Below are positions 25,248 to 35,591 of a stretch of 64,000 bases of DNA, piece after piece; position 1 is the stretch's first letter; every line of letters starts with the position of its first letter. Below the pieces are notes generated by a model that ran no database searches, was not told the origin of the DNA, and worked only from the letters and a program-made list of their open reading frames with translations. The translations under genes were made by a program, and so were the position numbers. Origin of the DNA: Mogibacterium neglectum (lineage in GTDB: Bacteria > Bacillota > Clostridia > Peptostreptococcales > Anaerovoracaceae); contig NZ_CP128647.1 in assembly GCF_030644205.1 (NCBI RefSeq), positions 124,001 through 188,000 on the forward strand, written 5' to 3'.

Positions 25248-28220
25248 ATGGCTAAGAATAAGAAAAAAGGAAAAGTTGCATACTCATTTAATGGTGAGGG
25301 TAAGCGAAGAAATATCCTTGGAAAGCTACTTGTTGTAGCAATTTTTGTGATAGTTATACTCGGTAGAGGCACCGGCTTTCTTACAGATTGGATGTGGTTT
25401 AGAGAGCTCGGCTTTACAAGAGTCTTCTGGACGCAGATTGTAACAGAGTTAAAGCTTGGGATTGTAATATTCATAATTGCCGGTCTTTTGGTACGTGTTT
25501 ATCTAAACGGCCTACGAAAGGGATATTTTAGCAAGATAGAGTCACACGAAATTCCGGACATGCACAAGTTAAACATGCTATCTTGGGTGATATCTGTGAT
25601 TTTCGGATTTGTGGCAGCATTTGTATCAGCTACGAATACGTGGCAATCATTTCTCATGTTTGCAAATTCCTCAAAGTTCGGATTAAAGGACCCAATCTTT
25701 GGGCTGGATATTTCGTTCTATGTCTTCAAGCTCGAATTTCTAACTAAGCTTAATTCGATTGCAATATTCGTGATTATCGGAGTTGTCATCGTAACGTTAA
25801 TCTACTATGCTGTTCTGCTTTCTGTAAGGAAGCCGGATATTTTCGACAAGAAAGATATTTTCGAAGACCTTGATGCAAATGATGCAGCGAAAGAGACTCC
25901 GGCAGGGGAGTCGGCTTCGTCAGATGATGAAGTTAAAAAAGGTCGTCCCGGTAATAGTATTCCGTTCGGTAAGAGAGATCCTGTTGGTGATGTAATAAGA
26001 GTTATAAAAGGATTTGGCGACAAAGCGAAACAGCAAGCCAAGGAGCACCGAGAGAATAAACGCGAAGTCAACCGGACAAATGTAGACCATCTATTTAGCC
26101 TCGCATCTGGCAAGGCTATGATTTTGGGTGTTGTCTTCTACATAATGCTAGGTATCCACTTTGTGTTAAAACAGTTCACGCTCCTACATGCGCACACTGG
26201 AACAGTTTATGGTGCTGGATTTACCGATATTGCTATTACGCAAAAGGTATATCTTCTGGTTATGATCCTGGCGGTCGCTGGGGCTATTAGCTTGGTAAGG
26301 CACGTACACAATAAGGATTATCTTAAGCTCTTTAGAGTTCCGATGCTCATAATAGGGGTGCTTTTCCTCGGAACTATTTTGAGGGTTGGTGTTCAGAGCC
26401 TGATAGTCGCTCCAGATGAAATCAACAAAGAAAGCAAATATATCAAGAACAACATTCAATATACGAATCATGCGTATGGGCTAGATAAGGTCAAGGTTGA
26501 TTCTTTCGCAGCACAGAACAACCTGACGGCTGCAGATATTGCTAGCAACAAACCGACTATCAGCAACATCAGAATCAACGACTATGAACCTGTAAAGGAT
26601 TACTACAATCAAACCCAGAGTATTCGTCAGTACTACGATTTCAATGATGTAGATGTAGATAGATACGATATAAATGGTGCTGAAACACAGGTATATCTAT
26701 CGACACGTGAGATTAACGAGAATAAAATTAGCAATACTTGGATTAACAAACATTTGAAGTATACTCACGGTTATGGAGTGGCAATATCTAAGGTTAACTC
26801 CGTCACTGCAAGTGGACAACCTGATGTACTCGTTAAGAATATTCCGCCTGAGTCAAATATTCCTGAAATCAAGATCAAGAGACCGGAGATTTATTTCGGT
26901 GAGCTCACGAACAACTATATAATCGTCAACGGAGATGAGCAGGAATTCGATTACCCAGATGGGAATAACAACAAATATACCAAGTATAAGGGTAAGGCGG
27001 GTATAAAGCTCGGATTTGTAAGCAGACTTCTGTTTTCCATCAGAGAGGGAAGCCTGCAGATGCTCGTGTCGAGGAACATTAACTCCGATTCGAGGATCAT
27101 CATCAACAGAAATGTTCTTGGGAGGGTCAATAAGATTTTGCCGTATCTCGAATATGAGAAGGATCCTTACATGACCATAGTGGATGGGAGGCTGTACTGG
27201 GTTGTCGATGCGTATACGACTAGCAGCAATTATCCTTATTCTGAGCCTTATTCGGGTCAGATTGGAACGACAAACTACATCAGAAATTCGATCAAGGTGG
27301 TTGTGGATGCTTACAATGGAGATGTAAATTACTACGTTGTGGATGATAAGGATCCGATTGCAAAGACATATGCGAAGATATATCCGACCTTGTTCAAGAG
27401 CAAGGATAAGATTCCTGCTGGACTAAAGAAGCATTTCAAGTATCCGTCTACGCTCCTCAATATTCAGGCTGGTGCTTACACCAAGTATCATATGAATGAG
27501 GTGAAGGTCTTCTATCAGAAGGAAGATCTCTGGGATGTTGCAAACCAGATATATGGCACTAAAGAGAGACCTATGAGCTCTAGCTTCTTTATCTTCAATC
27601 TGCCAGGGAAGCAGCGCGAAGAGTTTATAAATATGATTCCGTTCACGCCTAAATCTAAACAGAACATGACAGCGATTATGATGGCGAGAAATGATGGAGA
27701 TGAATACGGCAAGCTCGTGGTGTATAAGTTTCCTAAGAACAAGACGGTGTATGGTCCGATGCAGGTTGAAGCGCAGATAGATCAGAACTCTGAGATTGCC
27801 AAGGAATTCTCCCTATGGAATTCGTCAGGGACCACTTATAAGCGTGGGGACATGTTTATAATTCCTGTAAATAATTCTATAATGTACGTAGAGCCTGTAT
27901 ACCTCGAGGCTTCAAATCAAGCGATTCCTGAGGTTAAGAGGGTAATAGTTGCTTACGGAGACAAGGTAGCATATGCATCCACCCTGGATGAAGCGCTTGA
28001 GAGCTTGTTTGGAGATGGAGCAGGGAATTCAGGCAGTGTCAGCAGCAATTCTTCAGGAGGTTCCGGTGGGGTTAGTGGATCGAGCAATCAGAAAGAACTG
28101 ATTGGCAAAGCCAAGGAAGCGTATGATAATGCTGTGAAAGCCCAGAAGAATGGGGACTGGAAGTCTTACGGTGAGTATCTAGATGAGCTGTCTGGATATC
28201 TCGATCAGTTGGCTGGATAA
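25248..28220 (+). CDS. UPF0182 family membrane protein
   Basis: This is a large integral membrane protein of 990 residues, the usual UPF0182 length. The N-terminal third has about seven hydrophobic spans, beginning with the family's D-W-M-W-F-R-E-L-G segment near residue 46. A charged, low-complexity cytosolic loop interrupts it near residues 205-280. The remaining two thirds are a soluble domain, predicted extracellular. The C-terminal end has a Gly/Ser-rich linker and a short helical region (A-Y-D-N-A-V-K-A-Q-K-N-G-D). The family's function is unknown. The ATG at 25248 has GGAG eight bases upstream; the longer in-frame start at 25194 would lie inside the hairpin. Confidence 0.93.
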   Translation: MAKNKKKGKVAYSFNGEGKRRNILGKLLVVAIFVIVILGRGTGFLTDWMWFRELGFTRVFWTQIVTELKLGIVIFIIAGLLVRVYLNGLRKGYFSKIESHEIPDMHKLNMLSWVISVIFGFVAAFVSATNTWQSFLMFANSSKFGLKDPIFGLDISFYVFKLEFLTKLNSIAIFVIIGVVIVTLIYYAVLLSVRKPDIFDKKDIFEDLDANDAAKETPAGESASSDDEVKKGRPGNSIPFGKRDPVGDVIRVIKGFGDKAKQQAKEHRENKREVNRTNVDHLFSLASGKAMILGVVFYIMLGIHFVLKQFTLLHAHTGTVYGAGFTDIAITQKVYLLVMILAVAGAISLVRHVHNKDYLKLFRVPMLIIGVLFLGTILRVGVQSLIVAPDEINKESKYIKNNIQYTNHAYGLDKVKVDSFAAQNNLTAADIASNKPTISNIRINDYEPVKDYYNQTQSIRQYYDFNDVDVDRYDINGAETQVYLSTREINENKISNTWINKHLKYTHGYGVAISKVNSVTASGQPDVLVKNIPPESNIPEIKIKRPEIYFGELTNNYIIVNGDEQEFDYPDGNNNKYTKYKGKAGIKLGFVSRLLFSIREGSLQMLVSRNINSDSRIIINRNVLGRVNKILPYLEYEKDPYMTIVDGRLYWVVDAYTTSSNYPYSEPYSGQIGTTNYIRNSIKVVVDAYNGDVNYYVVDDKDPIAKTYAKIYPTLFKSKDKIPAGLKKHFKYPSTLLNIQAGAYTKYHMNEVKVFYQKEDLWDVANQIYGTKERPMSSSFFIFNLPGKQREEFINMIPFTPKSKQNMTAIMMARNDGDEYGKLVVYKFPKNKTVYGPMQVEAQIDQNSEIAKEFSLWNSSGTTYKRGDMFIIPVNNSIMYVEPVYLEASNQAIPEVKRVIVAYGDKVAYASTLDEALESLFGDGAGNSGSVSSNSSGGSGGVSGSSNQKELIGKAKEAYDNAVKAQKNGDWKSYGEYLDELSGYLDQLAG

Positions 28221-28266
28221 GAACTGGGATTAAAATACTTTTTACTTTGCGAGATAAGGAGATGCC

Positions 28267-30186
28267 ATGATAAATTTCGATTTGGAAAAGATGCTCTTTA
28301 CAATTCCTGCGGAAGAACATGGAATTGAAGAGGTAGCGGAGGTACTGCGTGCACATCCAGAGGTTAAGTTCGTGTCATTTGCGGGCGTTGACCTTGGTGG
28401 TCATTTTACGGATGAGAAAATTCCAATCAAAACATTCATCGATGATATGAAGAAATTGCTCGAAGACGGTGTTCAGACCGATGGCTCTAGCGTAGCGCTG
28501 CCTGAAATTGCAAACCTTGCAAATGCTAGAGTTGATATACTTCCAGACAAGGATGTGAATTGGTACGTCGAGTATAATTTTAACAACATGGATTTTGCGA
28601 CTGGTTTACCAGTTGGGACGTTGAGGATCCCATCCTTCCTGAGACACAACAATGATAGGATGGTTGGATCGCGAATTTTCTGCAAGGATTCCATATGCAA
28701 GTTTAAGACAAAGCTCATAGATATGCTGATGCAGTATCCGTATGTAGTGGATTACCTAGATGGGATTAATTCGGTAGACGATATTGAGGAGGTTAACCTG
28801 ACTAGTGCAACTGAGCTCGAGTTTTGGGTAAAAACTCCAGATGACAAAGCGGATAGAGATCAGCTTTCTACCTCACAGGAGCTCAAGGAACAGTACTGGA
28901 AAAGGACTATCGGACCTGTAAATACGGCTCTTGAACAGACTCTTGAGATACTCGACCGCTATGGCTTCGGTGTCGAGATGGGACACAAGGAAGTAGGTGG
29001 CGTAAGAGCCAAGATGGGCAATTCTGGAAGCTATGACCATATCATGGAGCAGCTTGAGATTGACTGGAAGTACTCATCGCCAGTGCAGGCTGGGGATAAC
29101 GAAGGCCAGATAAAGCATATCGTAAGGGATGTATTTAGAGCTAACAACTTGGAGGTAACGTTCCTCGCAAAGCCTATGCCAGGTGTTGCAGGCAGTGGAG
29201 AGCATACTCATCTCGGAGTATCTGCAAAGCTTAAGTCGGGTAAGACTGTGAATCTGTTTGAGTCAAAGGATAGAATGAATGAATATATGAGTCCTATTGG
29301 TTTCGGAGCACTCATGGGGATTTTAAATAACTATGAACTTTTAAATCCTTTCGTGGCACAGACTCATGACGCATTTAGAAGGCTAAAGCCAGGATACGAG
29401 GCGCCGGTCTGCATCGTAACATCTCTGGGGCGAGACTGCGTGACACCTTCTAGAAATAGAACGGTTCTAATTGGACTCGTCAGAGACCAGAATAATCCTA
29501 TGGCTACAAGGTTTGAGCTTAGGTCGCCAAACCCACATAGCAACACATATCTGGTTGTGGGAGCATCCTTCATGCTTATGCTCGACGGAATCAAAGCGGT
29601 ACTCTCTAATGGCAAGACACCTGAAGAACTTGCAGTATCTATCTCTAAGAAAGCTGGAGAAGAAGATTTCTACCTCGCAAAGGATAGGGAATATAGAAGT
29701 GAACTCAACGTTTTCGAATACTTCACGAAGAAAGAGAGAGAAAAGCTCTTCGGAAAAGCTCCTGCTACGGTGTGGGAGAATTTGAAAGCATTTGACACAC
29801 ACGAAGATGAACTCGCTAAGCTCACTGGTGGAGATGAGACGACTAAAGATGTAATAATGTCATACCGTGCACAGATGTCGATGAAGTGGGTTATGGAGTT
29901 CCGTGACAGGATTTTGCCTAATTCCATGGATTTTGTCAGAAACTGCAAGAAGAGACACAATGAGCTCGAAGCGACTGATTATGATATAATGAACTGGAGA
30001 AGGGTCAACAGCCTGCGTATTGCGCTCGGTAAAGATTCCATCGATAGTAAATCGATTCTGACGCTCGCGAGAGAAGCGATTGATTCAGCGGATTTTGATG
30101 CGGCGTCTAGATATGAGCTACTTATTCAGGAGAAGATTGAGGAGCTTAGAGGTGCGTACAATACTTATATTAAGAACTTATTTTAA
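28267..30186 (+). CDS. Glutamine synthetase, long clostridial form
   Basis: This ATP-dependent enzyme makes glutamine from glutamate and ammonia. At 639 residues it is much longer than GSI (about 440-470) and shorter than GSIII (about 700), and matches a long GlnA form seen in Clostridia. Visible motifs are the early D-G-S-S near residue 75, E-L-E-F-W near residue 182, the G-S-G-E-H-T-H-L-G substrate loop near residue 310, P-S-R-N-R-T near residue 397, and R-F-E-L-R-S-P-N-P near residue 414. A helical extension of about 180 residues follows. No GlnR or nitrogen-regulatory site is recognised upstream. AAGGAG supports the start. It fits downstream of the 2-oxoglutarate-producing operon in nitrogen assimilation. 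Confidence 0.9.
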   Translation: MINFDLEKMLFTIPAEEHGIEEVAEVLRAHPEVKFVSFAGVDLGGHFTDEKIPIKTFIDDMKKLLEDGVQTDGSSVALPEIANLANARVDILPDKDVNWYVEYNFNNMDFATGLPVGTLRIPSFLRHNNDRMVGSRIFCKDSICKFKTKLIDMLMQYPYVVDYLDGINSVDDIEEVNLTSATELEFWVKTPDDKADRDQLSTSQELKEQYWKRTIGPVNTALEQTLEILDRYGFGVEMGHKEVGGVRAKMGNSGSYDHIMEQLEIDWKYSSPVQAGDNEGQIKHIVRDVFRANNLEVTFLAKPMPGVAGSGEHTHLGVSAKLKSGKTVNLFESKDRMNEYMSPIGFGALMGILNNYELLNPFVAQTHDAFRRLKPGYEAPVCIVTSLGRDCVTPSRNRTVLIGLVRDQNNPMATRFELRSPNPHSNTYLVVGASFMLMLDGIKAVLSNGKTPEELAVSISKKAGEEDFYLAKDREYRSELNVFEYFTKKEREKLFGKAPATVWENLKAFDTHEDELAKLTGGDETTKDVIMSYRAQMSMKWVMEFRDRILPNSMDFVRNCKKRHNELEATDYDIMNWRRVNSLRIALGKDSIDSKSILTLAREAIDSADFDAASRYELLIQEKIEELRGAYNTYIKNLF

Positions 30187-30223
30187 TAGATTTAGGAAGA
30201 TGCAATAATATGGGGGTTATGAA

Positions 30224-31495
30224 ATGCTTGACGTCAAAAGAGTGAGAGAAAACTTCGAGAGCGTTAAAGCCGATGTGGAAAGACGTGGCAAAGGTGACTT
30301 TGGCATTGACAACGTGTTAAAGTTTGATACCAAGAGGAGGGAACTCCTTGCGGAGGTTGAACAGCTAAAAAATAAACAAAATACTGCATCGCGTGACGTG
30401 CCAAAGCTCAAGAAAGAGGGCAAGGACACTTCAGCGCTATTTACAGAGATGAGGGAGTTAAGTGCAGAGATTAAAGTATTAGATGCAGAGGTTAGCAAAG
30501 TTGAAGATGAACTCCGTCAGGCTCTTCTCTACGTCCCTAATACACCTCATCCAGATGTTCCAAGCGGAGAGGACGATAGCGAGAATCTCGAACTCCGTAG
30601 GTTTGGGGAACCGACTGAATTTACATTTAAACCAAAGGCTCACTGGGATATCGGTGAGACCCTAGACATACTAGATTTTGAACGTGCTACCAAGATTTCT
30701 GGCTCTCGCTTCACGGTTTACAAGGGCATAGGTGCAAGACTCGAGAGAGCTGTGATAAATTTTATGCTCGACCTCCATACAGAAGAACAAGGGTATACTG
30801 AGATTTTGCCACCATTCATGGCTAACCGTGATGCTATGACAGGCACGGGTCAGCTGCCCAAGTTCGAGGACGACATGTTCTATGTGCCTGCAAAGGATTT
30901 CTTCTTGATTCCGACAGCTGAAGTTCCAGTTACTAATCTCCGTTCAAATGAGATTATCGAACCAGAGGATATGCCTGTGTACTACACGGCATATACGCCA
31001 TGCTTCCGTAAAGAGGCAGGTTCAGCTGGACGTGATACTAGGGGACTGATTAGACAGCACCAGTTCAATAAGGTTGAGATGGTTAAGCTTGCGTATCCTG
31101 AGAATTCCTATGAGGAACTCGAAAAACTCACGCACGATGCAGAGGAAGTATTACAGAAGCTAGGCATTCCTTACAGAGTAGTTAGACTATGCTCTGGAGA
31201 CCTCGGATTCTCAGCAGCGATGACTTACGATATCGAAGTGTGGATGCCAAGCTACGGACGTTACGTTGAGATTTCAAGCTGCTCGAACTTTGAAGACTAT
31301 CAAGCTAGAAGAGGGAATATCCGCTTCAGAAGAGAGAAGAAGGCAAAGCCAGAATTCATACACACTCTGAACGGCTCTGGGCTTGCGGTAGGCAGAACTG
31401 TAGCAGCTATCCTAGAAAACTTCCAGCAGGAAGACGGAACTGTAGTAGTGCCAGAGGCACTGAAATCTTACGTCGGAATAGACGTGATTAAGTAA
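30224..31495 (+). CDS. serS: Serine-tRNA ligase
   Basis: This charges tRNA-Ser. It is a class II synthetase of 423 residues. The N-terminal 110 residues form the long antiparallel coiled coil that grips the tRNA variable arm. Motif 2 is [12 protein letters not shown] near residue 263 and motif 3 is [10 protein letters not shown] near residue 385. It begins 38 bases after glutamine synthetase, so the two may be co-transcribed. No T-box leader fits in this space. A terminator follows. Confidence 0.97.
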   Translation: MLDVKRVRENFESVKADVERRGKGDFGIDNVLKFDTKRRELLAEVEQLKNKQNTASRDVPKLKKEGKDTSALFTEMRELSAEIKVLDAEVSKVEDELRQALLYVPNTPHPDVPSGEDDSENLELRRFGEPTEFTFKPKAHWDIGETLDILDFERATKISGSRFTVYKGIGARLERAVINFMLDLHTEEQGYTEILPPFMANRDAMTGTGQLPKFEDDMFYVPAKDFFLIPTAEVPVTNLRSNEIIEPEDMPVYYTAYTPCFRKEAGSAGRDTRGLIRQHQFNKVEMVKLAYPENSYEELEKLTHDAEEVLQKLGIPYRVVRLCSGDLGFSAAMTYDIEVWMPSYGRYVEISSCSNFEDYQARRGNIRFRREKKAKPEFIHTLNGSGLAVGRTVAAILENFQQEDGTVVVPEALKSYVGIDVIK

Positions 31496-31565
31496 AGTTT
31501 ACTAAATTGCCCAATCGAGAGTCGAATTGGAAAACGAGCGAAGCTCATCAGATATGATGCGACAT

Positions 31566-31620
31566 AAGCACAAGGAACTAAATGACCGGGGTAGGTCGCA
31601 ATTGGTTCGTTGTGCTTTTT
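31566..31620 (+). terminator. Terminator after serS
   Basis: AAGCACAA (31566-31573) pairs with TTGTGCTT (31610-31617). An inner GAAC/GTTC pair lies one base in, and TTT follows the stem. The loop may carry extra structure. Confidence 0.75.
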
Positions 31621-31675
31621 ACTATAGGAAGGTAGCTGCTCCTTAGCTACTAGTTGGAACGGAGGATGCCACAAA

Positions 31676-33223
31676 ATGAAAGATAGAGTCAGCTTGACCG
31701 ACTTCCTTATGTACCATAAGGAGACTCACCCTATTTCGTTTCATATGCCTGGTCATAAAGGGCGAAGCACGCTGTATGGAATATACGGCTTCGGCGATTT
31801 CATCAAGAACGTAGTGGGAAACGATATAACAGAAATTTCCGGTGCTGATGCGCTACAGCAGCCACGGGAACGAATTAAGTATATGATGGAAGGCTATGCT
31901 GGTCTATATGGTGCAAAGCATACAGAAATCCTTGTAAATGGCAGCAGCGTTGGACTCATGGCTGCGATACTAGGGAGTGTTCCAAGAGGCGACAAGCTCC
32001 TTATGGGAAGAAACTCTCATAGATCGGTATATGGAGCTCTTAGACTTGGAGGGATAGATCCGGTCTACATAATGCCTGAGATAGATGATGAAACTGGTCT
32101 TCAGTTAGGATTAGATCCAGATAAGATCGAGGGAGCTTTGATAGAAGATCCTGATATCAAAGCCGTGCTGGTGACTAGTCCGAACTACTATGGGGTGCTA
32201 TCTGATATCGAGCGGATTGCCAGCATCGTTCACCTGCACGGCAGGATTTTGATTGTCGATCAGGCGCACGGTGCGCACCTTAAGTTCTTTGACTATCTGC
32301 GCAGTGAGGATGGGCTCCCGCACCGAGCAGCAGAGAATTGCGGAGCAGATATTGTGGTGGATAGCACGCATAAGACCTTGCTATCATTCACTGGCTCTGC
32401 AATTCTCAACATATGCACCGAGAGAACAGATGTTATCCGTATAAGCGAGTTCCTCCGCATGCTACAGACTACGAGTCCAAGCTACCTGATGATGGGCAGC
32501 CTTGACATCAATCAGCAGATACTAAGGATGGATGGCTACAATCTCATCAAGAACTGGGATACAGATATCAAATACTTCTATCAGGAGGCTGCCCGAATCG
32601 CCGGCCTCGGGCTCATCGATCGCATCGGCCTTGATAAAACCAAGGTCAATATCACAATGTCAGCTCTCGGCCTCAGCGGTCCGGAGCTCGCGGAGGAGCT
32701 CGAGAAGAGGAACATCTGGGTGGAACTCACGCATGGCGACTATGTAATGCTGATGACTGGAATCGGAAACGAGAGAGGCGACTACGAAGATGTGCTGACC
32801 GCCCTGCGTGACCTCTCGGTACAGTATAGCGGCAGAATACAAGCTGCGAAATCGGAAAACACTGTCTCTGAAACAGATTCTGACGCCGAGACTGCCGACC
32901 AGAAGAATCCTAACACGGCAGTTAAGTCTGAAGCCCAAATGACACCATCATCAAATTCCGTGTTTACGGAGCAGCTAGAGCAGCGCAAGATTCCAGATGC
33001 TTATGAAGAGATTCCTTTATATAATGCAGAGGGAAGAGTTCTCTATGAGTCCATCATCCCTTATCCTCCTGGGAGCCCCATCGCATGCCCTGGTGAAGTG
33101 CTAAGCAAATCGGTTATCTTGTACGTCCGAGACCAACTAGTAGCACAACATGTGGTTCTAGGGGTAGATGAAGAAGGACGTGTTAAAGTTGAAAGCGATT
33201 GTGTACTTTTCAAGGAAATTTGA
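31676..33223 (+). CDS. Orn/Lys/Arg decarboxylase-fold PLP enzyme
   Basis: This is a PLP-dependent fold-type I enzyme of 515 residues of the SpeA-like (Firmicute Lys/Orn/Arg decarboxylase) group. Marks are F-H-M-P-G-H-K-G-R near residue 22, T-S-P-N-Y-Y-G near residue 163, D-Q-A-H-G-A-H, and the PLP lysine in D-S-T-H-K-T-L near residue 228. A low-complexity insert (residues about 385-430) separates the core from the C-terminal decarboxylase domain, which has P-P-G-S-P-I-A-C-P-G-E. It would make a polyamine precursor such as agmatine or cadaverine. The exact amino acid is not decidable. Confidence 0.9.
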   Translation: MKDRVSLTDFLMYHKETHPISFHMPGHKGRSTLYGIYGFGDFIKNVVGNDITEISGADALQQPRERIKYMMEGYAGLYGAKHTEILVNGSSVGLMAAILGSVPRGDKLLMGRNSHRSVYGALRLGGIDPVYIMPEIDDETGLQLGLDPDKIEGALIEDPDIKAVLVTSPNYYGVLSDIERIASIVHLHGRILIVDQAHGAHLKFFDYLRSEDGLPHRAAENCGADIVVDSTHKTLLSFTGSAILNICTERTDVIRISEFLRMLQTTSPSYLMMGSLDINQQILRMDGYNLIKNWDTDIKYFYQEAARIAGLGLIDRIGLDKTKVNITMSALGLSGPELAEELEKRNIWVELTHGDYVMLMTGIGNERGDYEDVLTALRDLSVQYSGRIQAAKSENTVSETDSDAETADQKNPNTAVKSEAQMTPSSNSVFTEQLEQRKIPDAYEEIPLYNAEGRVLYESIIPYPPGSPIACPGEVLSKSVILYVRDQLVAQHVVLGVDEEGRVKVESDCVLFKEI

Positions 33224-33310
33224 GGTGACTTATAGGAAATTTTGATGTATAATTTTTCTTATGCAATGGATATTATTTGTACGAATCTAAGAAAGGAAGG
33301 GTTCTTAAGG

Positions 33311-34630
33311 ATGAGCCAAGGTAAACATTTACCAAGCATTTTGGTTAAGCATCACAAGAATACTGCAGGTCGCGAGACCGAAGTGATGCCAATTCCAGAT
33401 GTGGTTGAAATCTGCATGTCGCAGAGTATTGGTGCTCCTTGTCAGCCTCTCGTAGCAAAGGGCGACTATGTCAAGGTCGGTCAGAAGATCGGTGACACAG
33501 AAGCTTTCGTTAGTGCTCCAGTTCATTCCAGCGTATCTGGAACAGTTACTGATATCACATCAGTGCGTTCATCGATGGGCGGAATGGAGACACATATCGT
33601 TATTGAGACTGATAAGAAGCAGGAAATCAGTGAAGAGGTTCAGGTTCCTCACATTGAGAGTCATGCTGATTTTGTCAAGGCAGTAAGAGCTAGTGGTATG
33701 GTTGGATTAGGAGGTGCTTCGTTCCCAACAAGCATCAAGATGGATCCAAAGAATCTAGACGAATGTACTACCCTAGTTATCAACGGTGCTGAGTGTGAGC
33801 CATTCATCACAGGTGATAACAGAATTATGGTAGAGGATGGACAGGATATTCTCGACGGTATGCTTCTAACTATGAAGTATCTGAACCTAGAGAAAGGTAT
33901 CATCGGAGTCGAGGAGAACAAGCCTGACGCTATCGAAAATTTAAATAGGCTGATTCAGCAGGACGGTATCGACAACATCGAGGTGTTCAAGCTGCAGTCG
34001 AGATACCCTAAGGGAGCTGAGCGTGTGCTCGTATATGAGACTACTGGCAAGGTTATGAATGCTGGTGTTCTTCCTGCACAGCTTGGCGTTATTCTATGTA
34101 ACGTTTCAACAATCGGAATTCTGGGACAGTACTTCAGAACAGGTATGCCTCTCGTTCAGAGAAGAATCACTGTTGATGGAGATGCTGTTGCTGAGCCTAA
34201 GAACGTATTTGTTCCAATCGGAACACGCATCGCTGATGTAGTAGCATTTTGCGGTGGATACAAGCAGGAGCCTAAGAAAATCGTAATGGGTGGACCTATG
34301 ATGGGTCGTGCAACTCATTCAGATGAGACTCCAACTGTTAAGAATACTGGTTCACTCCTATGCTTCGGCAAGGAGATAGCTACTGTTAAGACCGAGACTG
34401 GATGTATCAACTGTGGTCGTTGTCATCACGGATGTCCATTCAAGCTCGTTCCTATGCTCTACGCAGATTTCTATGAGAGACATGACGCAGAGTCACTTGA
34501 TAAGTTCAAGGTTATGCAGTGTATGGAGTGCGGAAGCTGCTCTTACGTATGTCCTGCAAGAAGACCTTTGAGCTTTACCAATAAGCTCGCGAAAGGCTTG
34601 GTAAAGGAGGCAGCGAAGAAGAATGGATAA
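33311..34630 (+). CDS. rnfC: Rnf complex subunit C
   Basis: This is the peripheral NADH-binding and Fe-S subunit of the Rnf ferredoxin:NAD+ oxidoreductase, a membrane ion pump that conserves energy by oxidising reduced ferredoxin. From the ATG at 33311 it has 439 residues: a barrel-sandwich N-terminus, an NADH/FMN-binding Complex I 51-kDa-like domain with G-L-G-G-A-S-F-P-T near residue 135, an SLBB region, and two 4Fe-4S motifs C-I-N-C-G-R-C-H-H-G-C-P and C-M-E-C-G-S-C-S-Y-V-C-P. The in-frame ATG at 33242 would add a non-family extension. It is first in the rnfCDGEAB order and overlaps rnfD by eight bases. Confidence 0.96.
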   Translation: MSQGKHLPSILVKHHKNTAGRETEVMPIPDVVEICMSQSIGAPCQPLVAKGDYVKVGQKIGDTEAFVSAPVHSSVSGTVTDITSVRSSMGGMETHIVIETDKKQEISEEVQVPHIESHADFVKAVRASGMVGLGGASFPTSIKMDPKNLDECTTLVINGAECEPFITGDNRIMVEDGQDILDGMLLTMKYLNLEKGIIGVEENKPDAIENLNRLIQQDGIDNIEVFKLQSRYPKGAERVLVYETTGKVMNAGVLPAQLGVILCNVSTIGILGQYFRTGMPLVQRRITVDGDAVAEPKNVFVPIGTRIADVVAFCGGYKQEPKKIVMGGPMMGRATHSDETPTVKNTGSLLCFGKEIATVKTETGCINCGRCHHGCPFKLVPMLYADFYERHDAESLDKFKVMQCMECGSCSYVCPARRPLSFTNKLAKGLVKEAAKKNG

Positions 34631-35591
34631 TAAGAAATTTCATAACAATCTGATAGTATCCACATCTCCACATATCGTTACAGATGAAGATACTACCAAA
34701 TTAATGGGAACTGTTCTGCTTGCTATGCTTCCAGCACTAGTAGCCAGCACATATATTTTTGGATCTAGAGTTCTGCTTCTTGCAGCTGTATGTATAGTTG
34801 CCAGTGTAGGCTTCGAATGGTTATACAATATGCTTGCTAAGAAGCCTCAAACAATCAGCGACCTAAGTGCAGCAGTAACAGGACTATTGATTGCATTTAA
34901 CGTTCCATCCAGCTTCCCGCTGTGGATGGCAGTAATAGGATGTTTTGTAGCTATCGTTGTTATTAAACAGCTCTACGGTGGAATAGGAAGAAACTTCGTT
35001 AATCCGGCAATCACTGCCAGAATCTTCCTATTCATCTCGTTCGCAGCGCAGATGACAACATGGCCACTTCCAAGAATGGCAGCTAAGACTGATGCTTTAA
35101 CAGGTCCTACACCTCTAGCACTCGTCGCTGGTGGCGCTAGCAAGTCTGATCTTCCATCCAATGCGGATATGTTCTTAGGATTCACTGGCGGATCACTCGG
35201 TGAAGTAAGTGCTCTTGCGATTCTCGTTGGTGGACTTTTCCTAATCTGGAGAAAGGTTATCTCCCCAGCAATTCCATGTGCATTCCTCGGAACTATATTT
35301 GTAATCGCTCTTGTATATTACAAGGGTGACTTCAATATGGCTATTTTCCATCTCTGTGCAGGTGGTGCGATGCTCGGTGCATTCTTCATGGCTACAGACT
35401 ATGTAACATCGCCTAAGCTAACAAGAGGTCAGATTCTATTCGGTATCGGATGCGGAGTTATCACAATGGCTATCCGTTTATGGGGTAACTATCCAGAAGG
35501 TGTTTCTTTCTCAATCCTACTGATGAACATCTGTACACCACTTATCAACAGATGGTCATATAAGAGCTATGTAAAGGGAGGTGCGAAATAA
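34623..35591 (+). CDS. rnfD: Rnf complex subunit D
   Basis: This is an integral membrane subunit of Rnf (322 residues, RnfD/NqrB family, about nine spans) that lies on the ion path and usually carries a covalent FMN. The expected flavinylation segment reads D157-A-L-T160-G-P-T163, followed by P-L-A-L. The Thr acceptor is kept, but the usual alanine before it is proline. The start overlaps rnfC and the stop overlaps rnfG, typical of translational coupling. Confidence 0.95.
   Translation: MDNKKFHNNLIVSTSPHIVTDEDTTKLMGTVLLAMLPALVASTYIFGSRVLLLAAVCIVASVGFEWLYNMLAKKPQTISDLSAAVTGLLIAFNVPSSFPLWMAVIGCFVAIVVIKQLYGGIGRNFVNPAITARIFLFISFAAQMTTWPLPRMAAKTDALTGPTPLALVAGGASKSDLPSNADMFLGFTGGSLGEVSALAILVGGLFLIWRKVISPAIPCAFLGTIFVIALVYYKGDFNMAIFHLCAGGAMLGAFFMATDYVTSPKLTRGQILFGIGCGVITMAIRLWGNYPEGVSFSILLMNICTPLINRWSYKSYVKGGAK

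Noticed and set aside
29467-29802. Several frames within glutamine synthetase on both strands
   Set aside because: The enzyme's own frame is uninterrupted and conserved; the others are chance open frames.
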